Of a DNA stretch of 64,000 nt, positions 33,746-42,548 are shown piece by piece (position 1 is the stretch's first letter; each line of letters starts with the position of its first letter). The position numbers and the translations under genes were made by a program. Below the pieces are notes generated by a model. It saw only the letters and a program-made list of their open reading frames with translations. It had not been told where the DNA came from and did not search any database. This DNA comes from CAYNSB01 sp964399625 (GTDB taxonomy: Bacteria > Planctomycetota > Phycisphaerae > Phycisphaerales > UBA1924): contig CAYNSB010000007.1 in assembly GCA_964399625.1 (NCBI GenBank), forward strand, positions 24,210-88,209, written 5' to 3'.

Positions 33746-36700
33746 CTATCGCGACGCCGGGGCCCTGGACGCGCTCCACGCCGCGGCGTTCCCACGCAGG
33801 TGCGTCTGGTAGTACGCCAAGTCCCACACGCCCACGGTGCGGTCCACGCTGCCCGTTGCAAGCCGACGCCCGTCGGGCGAGAGAGCCAGAGACATCACGA
33901 TGCCCTCGTGGCCGTCGAGCTTGGCGAGCTCGCGCCCCGTGCGAACATCCCACACCTGCACGGCGGGATCGCGGCAGCAGGAGAAAAGCAGATTCCCGCT
34001 CGGGTGGTACGCGAGTCCGAACACGTGCTGCTTGACCTCCTTGATGACGCGAGTGCACACGCCGGTCCGAACGTCCCACAGGCGGATCGTCCAGTCGTCG
34101 CTGCCCGTGGCGACCTGCATCTCGTCGGGCGAGATCGCGACGGCACGCACCGCCGCGACATGCCCCACCAGGCGCGCCCGTGCCGAGCCGGACTCCACGT
34201 CCCACACGATGCCCACGCCATCCTGTCCCACGCTCACGAGCGTCCGCCCGTCCCGCGAGAACGCGCCCTCGATCACGCGGACCGTGTGCCCGGAGAACTC
34301 TCGCGTGGGCGCGTCCCGCCCCAGCCCCCGGATGTGGATGGAGAGATCGCTGCTCGCGGCCGCCAGGCTCGCACCATCCGGCGAGTATGCGATCCACGTC
34401 GTGCGATCCGAGAACCTCGCGATCTCGCCGGCCGGAGCGCCGGTGCGGGCGTCCCACGCTCGCACGGTTCCCTCCGAATCCGCGGCGGCGACGCGAGCGC
34501 CATCGCCCGACACGCACAGCGCCGTCTGGGCCAGCCCTCCGCCATCGGCGATCCACAGCGGCGTGCGATCGCGGGCCCGCCAGGCGCGAACCGTCCCGTC
34601 GGCGCACGCGGCAAAGACGCTCTCGCCATCGGCGCTGAAGCGGACGGCGTGGATCGAGTTCTGCGCTCCCTCGAGGCGCGTCAGCCACCCACGCGGACGC
34701 GACTCCCACACTTGCAGAACGCCCTGCCCATCGCACGTTGCGGCCCGGGATCCATCGGACGAGATCGCCGGCGGGCACGGCGAAGGAACGCTCTGCTCCC
34801 TCACGCCCATCAGTGCGCCCGAGCGTGCGTCCCACGTCTTGTAGGTTCTCTCGTGCCCGGAGGAGAGCAGCACGCGGGAGTCAACGCTGAACGCGAGCGA
34901 GTTGATGAACCCGCTGTGACCGCCGGACCAGATGGGCGGCGACCCGATCGATCGTCCATCGAACACGAGAACCCGATCGTTGAACCCCGCGCCCACGAGC
35001 GAGCCATCGGGGCTCAGTTGCACGAACGAGATGGCCGGACGCACCGACGAAATCCACAGATCGTCGGGCACGCTCCAGCGGGCGGCGATGCCCCCGTCCT
35101 CGGCTCTGACCACGAGAACATCCTGGCCGAGTCCGAACGTCACGTGGCGCCCGTCGCGCGAGAACGAGGCCTGGGACGAGGGAGTGAATCGCTCTCCCAA
35201 TCTGGTGAGAAGCCGCAGCGGCTCGACCTGCCACAGATACCCGGGACCATCGGGCATGATGGACACGAGCCGGGTTCCTTCGGCGTTCACCGCGAGGCGG
35301 AGGGGCCCGGCAAGGCGTTCGTCCTCGAGGAAGCGCGAGCCGCCCGTGGCGAGCATGTGGACGCGAACGCCCTTGGGCTCGCTCACGACCACGCATCGCT
35401 GGTCGGCCTCGGTGTACACGCGCCCGAGGGTGTTCTCATCGCCGCCGCGCGTGCGCGTCGCGGGCGAGCCGTCGGGCAGCGCGACCGCACGCTGAGAGAG
35501 GTCCGTGCCCGTGACCAGCACCGACCCGCCGCCGCTCTCGAACCCCACGCCCACGGGCTTCACGCCCAGGGGCATGCGCGCCAGATTGGGGTGCCGACTG
35601 AAGAGCTCGTACAGGGCCCACGCGCCCTGCGTGGCCTCGGGGCTCGAGGCGAATCCGAGCTGCGGGTCCGAGGGGTCCGCGCCGCAGCGCACGAGCTCGG
35701 GCCATACCAGCTCCTCCGCACGCGCCGCGGATCCGCCGATAGCGAGCAGCCGGGCTCGCTCGATGTTGCTCGCCGAGAGCGACTCCGCGAGAAGGATCCT
35801 CTGGCGCTCGAGGCGGCGCGCCGACCACGCCATGGAGCCGGCGAGGACCGCGAGCACCACGAACGCCGCGCCCGCGATGACGAACGCGAATCGATGGCGT
35901 GCCGCCGTCTTCCGCAGCACATAGAACGTGCTGTGCTTGCGGGCGTCCACGGCCCTGCCCGCGAGCCAGTTCCGCAGGTCGTCCTTCAGTAGACCCGCCG
36001 TCTGATACCGGGTCTCGCGCGTCTTGGCGAGCGCCTTGGCGACGATGGACTCGAGCTCCGATCCCGCGGGCAGCCCGCCGGGCGAGAGCTCGCCCAGCGC
36101 CTGGGGCGCTCGATTGGTGATGTTCGCGATCGCGCCCGTGAGAGAGCCGTCCGTCTCGTACGGGCGGCGCCCCGTGAGCACCTCGTAGAGCATGACGCCC
36201 AGCGAATACACGTCCGAGCGAATGTCCACGCCCTCGTGCCCGCCGGACACCTGCTCGGGCGAGGCGTATGCGAGCGTGCCCGCGAAGGCGCCCGGACGCG
36301 TGATCGAGTCGCCCTTGGCCAGGCGTCGCGCGATACCGAAGTCCACGACACGGGGCAGCCCCCCCTCGCCCATGATCACGTTGGCGGGCTTGAGGTCGCG
36401 ATGGATCACGCCGTGCAGGTGCGCGTGCTCCACGGCGTCGCACACCTGCACCATGGCGCGGACCTTGGCACGCACGGCGCCGCGGCCCAGCGCCGGGTCA
36501 TCGCCCGCGCCCGCGTCGATGCTCCGGGCCCACTCGTCCAGGCGGGGGCCTTCGACGTACTCCATCGCCAGGGCGTGGCGCCCGTCGGGCAGCGGAGCGC
36601 TGTCGTAGATCGTGACGATGCTGGGGTGGCGCAGTGCCGCGGCGATCGCGGCCTCGCGCTCGATGCGGCGCTGGGCGTTGGGGCTGCCGCCCGCGGGGTC

Positions 36701-37039
36701 AATGACCTTGATCGCGACGCGACGCTTGGTCTCGATCTGCACGCCCTCGAGCACGGTGCCCTGCCCGCCTCGTGCGATCTCGCGCACCACCCGGTACCCG
36801 GGCAGCTCCACGCCGTCGAGCCCGCGCGGGCCCGGCGAGGGCAGGCCCAGCTTGGGCTCGCGCATCACGGCGCCCATCTCGTCCATGAACCGCAGGTTCT
36901 CGCGCACGTCGCGCTCGCGCTGGCGGCACGCGTCGCACACACCCAGGTGCTCGCGGAGCGCTCCGTCGATCGTGCCCGAGCGGAGCGCACGCTCGAGCTC
37001 GCCCACGCCCCGGCACGCCATGGACGCGGGACCGCTCAT
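33746..37039 (-). CDS. Ser/Thr protein kinase with N-terminal zinc anti-sigma motif and C-terminal WD40 propeller
   Basis: A 1097-residue membrane protein. Residues 9-38 hold Cys9 and H31-x3-C35-x2-C38, the zinc-associated anti-sigma signature. Residues about 83-345 are a Hanks-type kinase: ARGGQGTV loop, VAIKVI lysine, HRDLKPANVIM, DFGIARRL, and ASPEQVSGG. One transmembrane helix follows (FAFVIAGAAFVVLAVLAG, about 385-403). Residues about 460-1090 are WD40 units, for example GFINSLAFSVDSRVLLSSG, VRVIEGAFSRDGRTLVSVG and VRAVAISPDEMQVATGSDD. The ATG at 37039 overlaps the sigma-factor stop (ATGA). Kinases encoded beside ECF sigma factors are a known planctomycete arrangement; control of that sigma factor is inferred. 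Confidence 0.9.
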   Translation of the reverse strand: MSGPASMACRGVGELERALRSGTIDGALREHLGVCDACRQRERDVRENLRFMDEMGAVMREPKLGLPSPGPRGLDGVELPGYRVVREIARGGQGTVLEGVQIETKRRVAIKVIDPAGGSPNAQRRIEREAAIAAALRHPSIVTIYDSAPLPDGRHALAMEYVEGPRLDEWARSIDAGAGDDPALGRGAVRAKVRAMVQVCDAVEHAHLHGVIHRDLKPANVIMGEGGLPRVVDFGIARRLAKGDSITRPGAFAGTLAYASPEQVSGGHEGVDIRSDVYSLGVMLYEVLTGRRPYETDGSLTGAIANITNRAPQALGELSPGGLPAGSELESIVAKALAKTRETRYQTAGLLKDDLRNWLAGRAVDARKHSTFYVLRKTAARHRFAFVIAGAAFVVLAVLAGSMAWSARRLERQRILLAESLSASNIERARLLAIGGSAARAEELVWPELVRCGADPSDPQLGFASSPEATQGAWALYELFSRHPNLARMPLGVKPVGVGFESGGGSVLVTGTDLSQRAVALPDGSPATRTRGGDENTLGRVYTEADQRCVVVSEPKGVRVHMLATGGSRFLEDERLAGPLRLAVNAEGTRLVSIMPDGPGYLWQVEPLRLLTRLGERFTPSSQASFSRDGRHVTFGLGQDVLVVRAEDGGIAARWSVPDDLWISSVRPAISFVQLSPDGSLVGAGFNDRVLVFDGRSIGSPPIWSGGHSGFINSLAFSVDSRVLLSSGHERTYKTWDARSGALMGVREQSVPSPCPPAISSDGSRAATCDGQGVLQVWESRPRGWLTRLEGAQNSIHAVRFSADGESVFAACADGTVRAWRARDRTPLWIADGGGLAQTALCVSGDGARVAAADSEGTVRAWDARTGAPAGEIARFSDRTTWIAYSPDGASLAAASSDLSIHIRGLGRDAPTREFSGHTVRVIEGAFSRDGRTLVSVGQDGVGIVWDVESGSARARLVGHVAAVRAVAISPDEMQVATGSDDWTIRLWDVRTGVCTRVIKEVKQHVFGLAYHPSGNLLFSCCRDPAVQVWDVRTGRELAKLDGHEGIVMSLALSPDGRRLATGSVDRTVGVWDLAYYQTHLRGNAAAWSASRAPASR

Positions 37040-37629
37040 TCCCCATCGAACTCCTGCGTCATCTCCGCGACCATCTCGCGCAGGCGCTTGATCGCCCGGT
37101 TCTTCGCGACGTACACCTCCGCGACGCTCATCCCGCACTCGCCGGCGGCGGTCTCGGGCGGCACGCCGCGGATCGCGCACAGCTCGAACGCGCGCAGGGT
37201 GTGCTCGCTCATCTTCGAGTCGGTGCGCAGGCGCTGCATCGCGCGATCGAGGATGACGCGCTGGCGCGCCGCACGCCACGCCTCGTCGGGGTTCGCGAGC
37301 TCGGGCACCGCCTCCAGCGCGGAATCGCCCCGCAGGGCCGCACGCTTCTGGCGTGCACGCGCCGCGTCGATGATCCGGTTCCGCGCGATCCCGATGATCC
37401 AGGAACTCAGGCGTCCGCGCTCGCGCTGGTACCGCCCCGCCCGGTAGTCCGCCGAGAACTGCGTCAGCGTGACCTGCGCGACCTCCGCGGCGTCTTCCTC
37501 GCTGAGCCCCTGGTCGATCGCGAACGCGCGGATGACGGGGCGGTACCGATCGTCGAATTGGCACCACAGCTCGTCATTCGACGAGTCGCGCAGCGATTCC
37601 AGCAGCTGGGTTGTGGTTCGAGTCAACAC
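37036..37629 (-). CDS. ECF-type RNA polymerase sigma factor
   Basis: A 197-residue sigma-70 family protein with only regions 2 and 4. Region 2 spans about 25-95: FDDRYRPVIRAFAIDQGLSE, EDAAEVAQVTLTQF and RLSSWIIGIARNRIIDAARA, the core- and -10-binding part. Region 4 is about 140-187: TLRAFELCAIRGVPPETAA then CGMSVAEVYVAKNRAIKRL, the helix-turn-helix for -35. The GTG at 37629 is chosen because GGGAG lies nine bases upstream and family homology begins shortly after; an in-frame start at 37860 would add 77 non-conserved residues. Its stop overlaps the kinase ATG, so sigma factor and kinase are made together. Confidence 0.9.
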   Translation of the reverse strand: MLTRTTTQLLESLRDSSNDELWCQFDDRYRPVIRAFAIDQGLSEEDAAEVAQVTLTQFSADYRAGRYQRERGRLSSWIIGIARNRIIDAARARQKRAALRGDSALEAVPELANPDEAWRAARQRVILDRAMQRLRTDSKMSEHTLRAFELCAIRGVPPETAAGECGMSVAEVYVAKNRAIKRLREMVAEMTQEFDGE

Positions 37630-37970
37630 CAGCGAGCTCTCCCAATCTCCCGCAGCGTACCAGCCAATTGCCAAACCCACAAGGGGAGGACCCGTCCGAT
37701 CCTTCGTTCTCTCGGGAATTCCGAAAAAACCGCTCGCCGAGCCCCTCAATCGCTTCACGGCCTGCAAGAAACGCGTGCTCGCGACGCAATCTGGGTGTCG
37801 AGCCGACCACGGAACACGACCCGCCCCCAGCCCCTTCGCACCGGGCCAGAGGGGATCCAAGGGAAGCGTGGAGCCGAGCCGGCGCGACGGTCTCTCTCTC
37901 AGCTAGGTTCGCCGGGGCCCGATCCTTGACTGGATCGGGCTCTGGTTTTTGGGGGTCATCGTTGCGACAC
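37630..37970. other. 341-bp intergenic region with promoter and hairpin
   Basis: It lies between the sigma gene (transcribed left) and the RND pump gene end. Near the sigma gene, minus-strand TTGTGG, 17 nt, TACGCT is a possible promoter. An A/T run lies at about 37723-37731. A strong hairpin occupies 37917-37940. No ORF with coding character was recognised in the rest. Confidence 0.45.
37917..37950 (+). terminator. Terminator-like hairpin with plus-strand T-tract
   Basis: GCCCGATCC (37917-37925) and GGATCGGGC (37932-37940) form a perfect 9-bp stem with loop TTGACT, followed after five bases by TTTTT (37946-37950). The T-tract is on the plus strand although no plus-strand gene precedes it; on the minus strand it follows the RND gene stop but lacks a T-run. 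Confidence 0.55.
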
Positions 37971-40900
37971 TCACGCGGCGGCCACGGCGAGCTCGCGGGC
38001 GGGTTCCTCGCCGTGCTCGTGGGCGTGTTCGCCGCGCGTGTGCCGCGCCGCGAGCAGCATGTAGACCGAGGGCACGACGAAGAGCGTGAACAAGGTCCCG
38101 ATGAGCATGCCCGTCACCAGCACGATGCCGATCGAGTTGCGGGCCATGGCCCCGGGGCCGGTGACGAACACCAGGGGCATGTGCCCGAACACCGTCGCCG
38201 CGGAGGTCATGAGGATGGGACGCAGGCGGGTCATCGCCGCCTCGCGCACCGCCTCGAGCTTGCTCTTGCCCTCGCGCTGAAGGTGGTTCGCCCATTCCAC
38301 GATCAGGATGCCGTTCTTGGCGATCAGCCCGACCAGCGTGATCAGCCCCACCTGCGAGTAGATGTTGATCGTCGTGAAGCCAAGGAACGTGAAGACCAGC
38401 GCGCCCGAGAGCGCCAGCGGCACCGAGCCCAGCAGCACCACGAGCGGATCGCGGAAGCTGGAGAACTGGGCCGCGAGCACGAGGTAGATCAGCGCGATCG
38501 CGAATCCCAGGGTCACCGCGAGCTTGCTCCCCTCGGTCTTGATCTGGCGCGATTCGCCCGCGTAATCGATCGAGTATCCGGGCGGGAGCGTGTCCCGCGC
38601 GTGCTTCTCAAGGGCGTCCAGCGCCTGGGCCTTGGTCACGCCGGGCGGCACGCCGCCGTAGATCTTCACGGAGTTCTTCTGCTGGAAGCGGTTGAGCGCC
38701 CGCGGGCCGGTCTCGCTCTGCAGGGACGCGAACGTGGAGACGGGGACCATCTCGCCGTTGCGGGCCGCGACCTTCAGGTCCAGTAGCTTCTCGACGGACC
38801 CCTGGAACTCGTCGTCGATCTGCGGGATCACCTTGTACGAGCGTCCCTCGTAGTTGAACCGGTTGGTGTAGTTGCCCGCGAGGTACACGGCCATCTCACC
38901 GCCCGCGCGTGCAAGATCGAGCCCGAGGTCCGCGACCTTCTCGCGATCCACCATCACACGCACCTGCGGCATGTCGAGCTTGAGATCGCTGTCGATGTAC
39001 ATGAACATGCCCGACGTGAAGCCCCATCCGACAAGGCCCCCCGCCACCTCGACCATCCGCTCTGGTGGATCGAAGGACGAGACGATCATCTCAACATCGA
39101 ACTGCCCCGCCCCCGGGAGCGACGCGGGCGTGATGGGGAACGCCCGAAGCCCGGGGATCGCCATCAACTGCGGGAAGACCTCCGCGTTGAGCGTCGCCGT
39201 GTTCTTCGTCCGCTCCTTCCAGTCCTTGGTGATCATGCCGCCAAACCCGCCCGAGGGGTTCACGAGCTGGAAGACGAACTTGCACTCGGGCATGCTGTTG
39301 AAGGCCCTGATCACGTCCACCCCGTAGCGCTCCGTGTACTTGAGCGACGAGTCGGGCGCCGATTCCAGAGCCGTGAAGATGAACCCCTGGTCCTCGATCG
39401 GTGCGAGCTCCTTCGCGGACATCATGTAGAGCGGAAAGCCGATCAGCACCAGCAGCACGCCACCAGCGATCACGGCCGGCCGGACCGACAGCGTCACGTC
39501 GAGCATCCATCCGTACGCGCGCCTGACGCTGTCGAACCGACGGTTCACCCAGTCCGCGAACGTGCCGCGGAAGATGGGCCTGACCACGTACATGTCGATC
39601 GCGTGGAAGGGGAAGAAGACGATGCGCGCAAGCCATCCGGGCTGCGCGTGCGATCTCGGATCGTGCACCATCCACGCCGACATGATCGGCGAGAGCGTCA
39701 CCGCGACGACCCCCGACACGATCACGGCCGCCGCGAGCGTGAACGCGAACTCCTTGAAGAGCACGCCCGTCAGCCCGCCCTGGAACCCGATGGGCGCGTA
39801 CACCGTGGCAAGCGTGATGGTCATGGCGATGATCGGCGTCAGCAGCTCGCGCGCCGCGACGAGCGCCGCCTCGATCCGCCCCTTGCCCTCGCGGACGTGG
39901 CGCTCCACGTTCTCCACGACGACGATCGCGTCGTCCACCACGAGGCCCACCGACAGCACGATCGCCAGCAGCGTCAGCAGATTGAGCGAGAAGCCAAGCC
40001 CGATCATGAAGATCGTCGCGCCCAGCAACGACACGGGCATCGCGATCAGCGGCACCAGCGCCGTTCGGAACGAGCCCATGAACAGCACGACGACGATCGC
40101 CACGATGCCGATCGTCTCGCTGAGCGTTTTGCCGATCTCCCGGATCGAGTTCCGCATGTACATCGTGGCGTCGAACGCCATGGACATGTGCACGCCCGCG
40201 GGAAGCGTGGGCTCGAGCCGCTTCATCGCCTCGGTGAGGCGATCGGCCACGTCGATCTCGTTCACGCCGGGGAGGGGCCAGATGGAGACGAACACCGCCT
40301 CCCGCCCGTCCTTCTTTGTCGTCTGCGTCGCCTCTTCCGAACCAAGCTCGATCCGCGCGATGTCCCCCAGACGCACGATGGAGCCGCCCTGCTCACGGAC
40401 GATCAGGCGTTCGAACTCCTCGGTGCTCCGCAGGTCGGTGTCCGCGAGCAGGTCGAGCTGCGTCGTGGCCCCCTTGGTCCGCCCCACCGCGGCGAGGAAG
40501 TTGTTCCGCTGCATCGCGGACTGCACGTCCTGGGGCGCGATGCCCAGCGCGGCCATCCGGTCCGGATTCAGCCACACGCGCATCGCCATGAGGCGCGGGC
40601 CCTCGAGCCCGGCCCGCTGAACGCCCTGGAGCGTGCCCAGCTCGGGCTGGATCACGCGCGACAGGTACTCCGTGAGCTGCGTGGGCGTGAGCGTCTCGCT
40701 TACGAAGCTGATGTAAAAGCTCGCGTACGGGCGGTCGGTACGCTTGACCTCGATCACGGGCGCCTCGGCCTCGCGCGGCAGCTCCGAGCGCACCTCGCCT
40801 AGGCGCGCGCTGATCTCCGCGAGCGCGTCCGTGCTGCGATGGTTCAGTCGCAGGTGCACGGTCACCTTGCTCACGCTCGGCACGCTCTGCGATTCGACGT

Positions 40901-41138
40901 AGTCCACGCCCGCGATCGCCGAAACGGCGCGCTCGATCGGCGTGGTGATGAAGCCGCGAATGCTCTCGGCGCTCGCTCCGACGTACGCCGTCGTCACCTC
41001 GATGGACGACGACTCGATCTGCGGGTACTGCTGCACGCCCAGAGTGCCCGCCGCGCGCACGCCGATGAGCAGGATGATCAGATTGACCACCATCGCCACC
41101 ACCGGCTTCTTGATGAACAGGTCCGTGATCGCTCGCAT
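37971..41138 (-). CDS. RND-family efflux pump inner-membrane subunit (HAE-1 type)
   Basis: A 1055-residue proton-driven exporter, AcrB/MexB-like in length and layout. Helix 1 is KKPVVAMVVNLIILLIGVRA; the proton-relay helix 4 contains SVGLVVDDAIVVVENVERHV with the paired aspartates; helix 10 region AKNGILIVEW is conserved. Two large periplasmic loops (about residues 35-335 and 565-865) and twelve predicted transmembrane helices agree with the fold. The ATG at 41138 opens the typical short N terminus MRAITDLFIKKP. It follows its membrane-fusion protein by 43 bp on the same strand. No outer-membrane TolC-like gene is adjacent, so the channel is encoded elsewhere. Substrate range unknown. Confidence 0.93.
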   Translation of the reverse strand: MRAITDLFIKKPVVAMVVNLIILLIGVRAAGTLGVQQYPQIESSSIEVTTAYVGASAESIRGFITTPIERAVSAIAGVDYVESQSVPSVSKVTVHLRLNHRSTDALAEISARLGEVRSELPREAEAPVIEVKRTDRPYASFYISFVSETLTPTQLTEYLSRVIQPELGTLQGVQRAGLEGPRLMAMRVWLNPDRMAALGIAPQDVQSAMQRNNFLAAVGRTKGATTQLDLLADTDLRSTEEFERLIVREQGGSIVRLGDIARIELGSEEATQTTKKDGREAVFVSIWPLPGVNEIDVADRLTEAMKRLEPTLPAGVHMSMAFDATMYMRNSIREIGKTLSETIGIVAIVVVLFMGSFRTALVPLIAMPVSLLGATIFMIGLGFSLNLLTLLAIVLSVGLVVDDAIVVVENVERHVREGKGRIEAALVAARELLTPIIAMTITLATVYAPIGFQGGLTGVLFKEFAFTLAAAVIVSGVVAVTLSPIMSAWMVHDPRSHAQPGWLARIVFFPFHAIDMYVVRPIFRGTFADWVNRRFDSVRRAYGWMLDVTLSVRPAVIAGGVLLVLIGFPLYMMSAKELAPIEDQGFIFTALESAPDSSLKYTERYGVDVIRAFNSMPECKFVFQLVNPSGGFGGMITKDWKERTKNTATLNAEVFPQLMAIPGLRAFPITPASLPGAGQFDVEMIVSSFDPPERMVEVAGGLVGWGFTSGMFMYIDSDLKLDMPQVRVMVDREKVADLGLDLARAGGEMAVYLAGNYTNRFNYEGRSYKVIPQIDDEFQGSVEKLLDLKVAARNGEMVPVSTFASLQSETGPRALNRFQQKNSVKIYGGVPPGVTKAQALDALEKHARDTLPPGYSIDYAGESRQIKTEGSKLAVTLGFAIALIYLVLAAQFSSFRDPLVVLLGSVPLALSGALVFTFLGFTTINIYSQVGLITLVGLIAKNGILIVEWANHLQREGKSKLEAVREAAMTRLRPILMTSAATVFGHMPLVFVTGPGAMARNSIGIVLVTGMLIGTLFTLFVVPSVYMLLAARHTRGEHAHEHGEEPARELAVAAA

Positions 41139-41181
41139 TGGTTGCCCTACCCCATCCCCCGTGCGCTGACCGTGCCGCACG

Positions 41182-42339
41182 TCATTCCGCCGTCCGCGTC
41201 TGCTCCTTCGACCCGGGCGCCCCCGGCGGAGCACCGGCCGGCGCCTGCGCGGGCGGCGGCTCCATCACACGGACGCCCTCTCGGAGCTTGAACGACCCAT
41301 CCCCCGCGATGCGCTCGCCCGCCTTGAGACCGTCGGTGATGATCACGTCCTGCCCCATCGACCCGCCCACTTTCACGAAGCGCTGGTGCGCCCGGAGCGT
41401 GGCGTTGCCCTGCGCGTCCTTCTCGCCATCGGTGATCACGAACACGAAGTCGCCGAACGGCGCCCGACGCACCGACGTCGTGGGAACCTTGACCACTTCC
41501 TCGGCCGCGCCCAGCGGGATGCGCACATCCACGAACATGCCGGGCACGAGGCGGTTGTCGAACGAGGGCATCGTCGCGCGAACGCGCGCATTGCGTGTCG
41601 CCAGGTCGATCTGGGCATCGACGGCGCTCACCGTCGCGGTAAGCTCGTGCCCCGCGACGTGGACGCCCACCTGCGCGCCGACCGGCGTCGCCGCGGCGCG
41701 CGCCTGGGGCATCGAGAAGTCAACGTACACCTGCTCGTCGAGCCCCTGCAGGGTCGTGATCCGCGTGCCCTCGGCGAGGTACTGACCGGGGTGCGTGTCA
41801 CGCAAGCCCACCCGCCCCCTGAAGGGCGCCTTGATCTGCTTCTTCTCGATGATCGCATTGAGCTGCTCCACCCGAGCCATCGTCTGGTCGAGTTCGGCCC
41901 TGGCCTTGTCCAACTCCTGCTTGCTCCCCGCGTTGCTCTCCATCGCCTGAGTCCAGCGCTCGTAGCTCGTGCGCGCCAGCGCCGCCTGAGCCTGTGCGGC
42001 TTTGAGGTCCGCCCGTTCCGTCGCGCTGTCGAGCTGGATCAGCACATGGCCCCGCTCCACGATCTGGCCAGAGTCGAAGGAGACGTCCGCGACCTTGCCC
42101 GCAACCTCGTTGGCGATCGTGATGTGGCGAATCGCCTGCACCGAGCCCACCGCCGTCATGGTGCGCTGGAACGGGCCGACGCTCGCGGTCTCGATCCGCA
42201 CGAACTCCGTGGGCTCGAAGCCGCCGCCGGCGGACTTTCCGCCGTGCATCTGGAGGTACTTCCAGGCTCCCAGCCCCAGCGCCACGGCGACGACCGCGCC
42301 GACGATGCCGAATCCGGCGATAAACGTCTTCGGAGTCAT
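41182..42339 (-). CDS. RND efflux periplasmic adaptor (membrane-fusion protein)
   Basis: A 385-residue adaptor linking the RND pump to an outer-membrane channel. N-terminal anchor helix at about 5-23 (FIAGFGIVGAVVAVALGLGA), no lipobox. Then the biotinyl-lipoyl-like halves VAGKVADVSFDSGQIVERG and IKAPFRGRVGLRDTHPGQYL, separated by an alpha-helical hairpin of about 75 residues (ERADLKAAQAQAALARTSYE). The beta-barrel (MPSFDNRLVPGMFVDVRIPL) and membrane-proximal domains follow, ending in a Pro/Ala-rich tail. The ATG at 42339 is taken; a TTG sixteen codons upstream lacks support. First gene of the two-gene pump operon, divergent from mutS. Confidence 0.92.
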   Translation of the reverse strand: MTPKTFIAGFGIVGAVVAVALGLGAWKYLQMHGGKSAGGGFEPTEFVRIETASVGPFQRTMTAVGSVQAIRHITIANEVAGKVADVSFDSGQIVERGHVLIQLDSATERADLKAAQAQAALARTSYERWTQAMESNAGSKQELDKARAELDQTMARVEQLNAIIEKKQIKAPFRGRVGLRDTHPGQYLAEGTRITTLQGLDEQVYVDFSMPQARAAATPVGAQVGVHVAGHELTATVSAVDAQIDLATRNARVRATMPSFDNRLVPGMFVDVRIPLGAAEEVVKVPTTSVRRAPFGDFVFVITDGEKDAQGNATLRAHQRFVKVGGSMGQDVIITDGLKAGERIAGDGSFKLREGVRVMEPPPAQAPAGAPPGAPGSKEQTRTAE

Positions 42340-42548
42340 AATGGTGTTCTTGTGTTCCGCGTGCCCGGTTCGATGGGCCTTCGACAACCGCCCCGCATGC
42401 TCGCTGGGGCTTCACATGCACTGATGATACGCAGGTCCGCTCGTGTTTCCCGCCGAAGAACGGTCGTTCGCCGCCGAAGGAACGCGCCTCGACGGCTATC
42501 CTCATTCCTCACGAGCGCCCCGGCGCGATCCGGAATCCGCCCTCTCCC

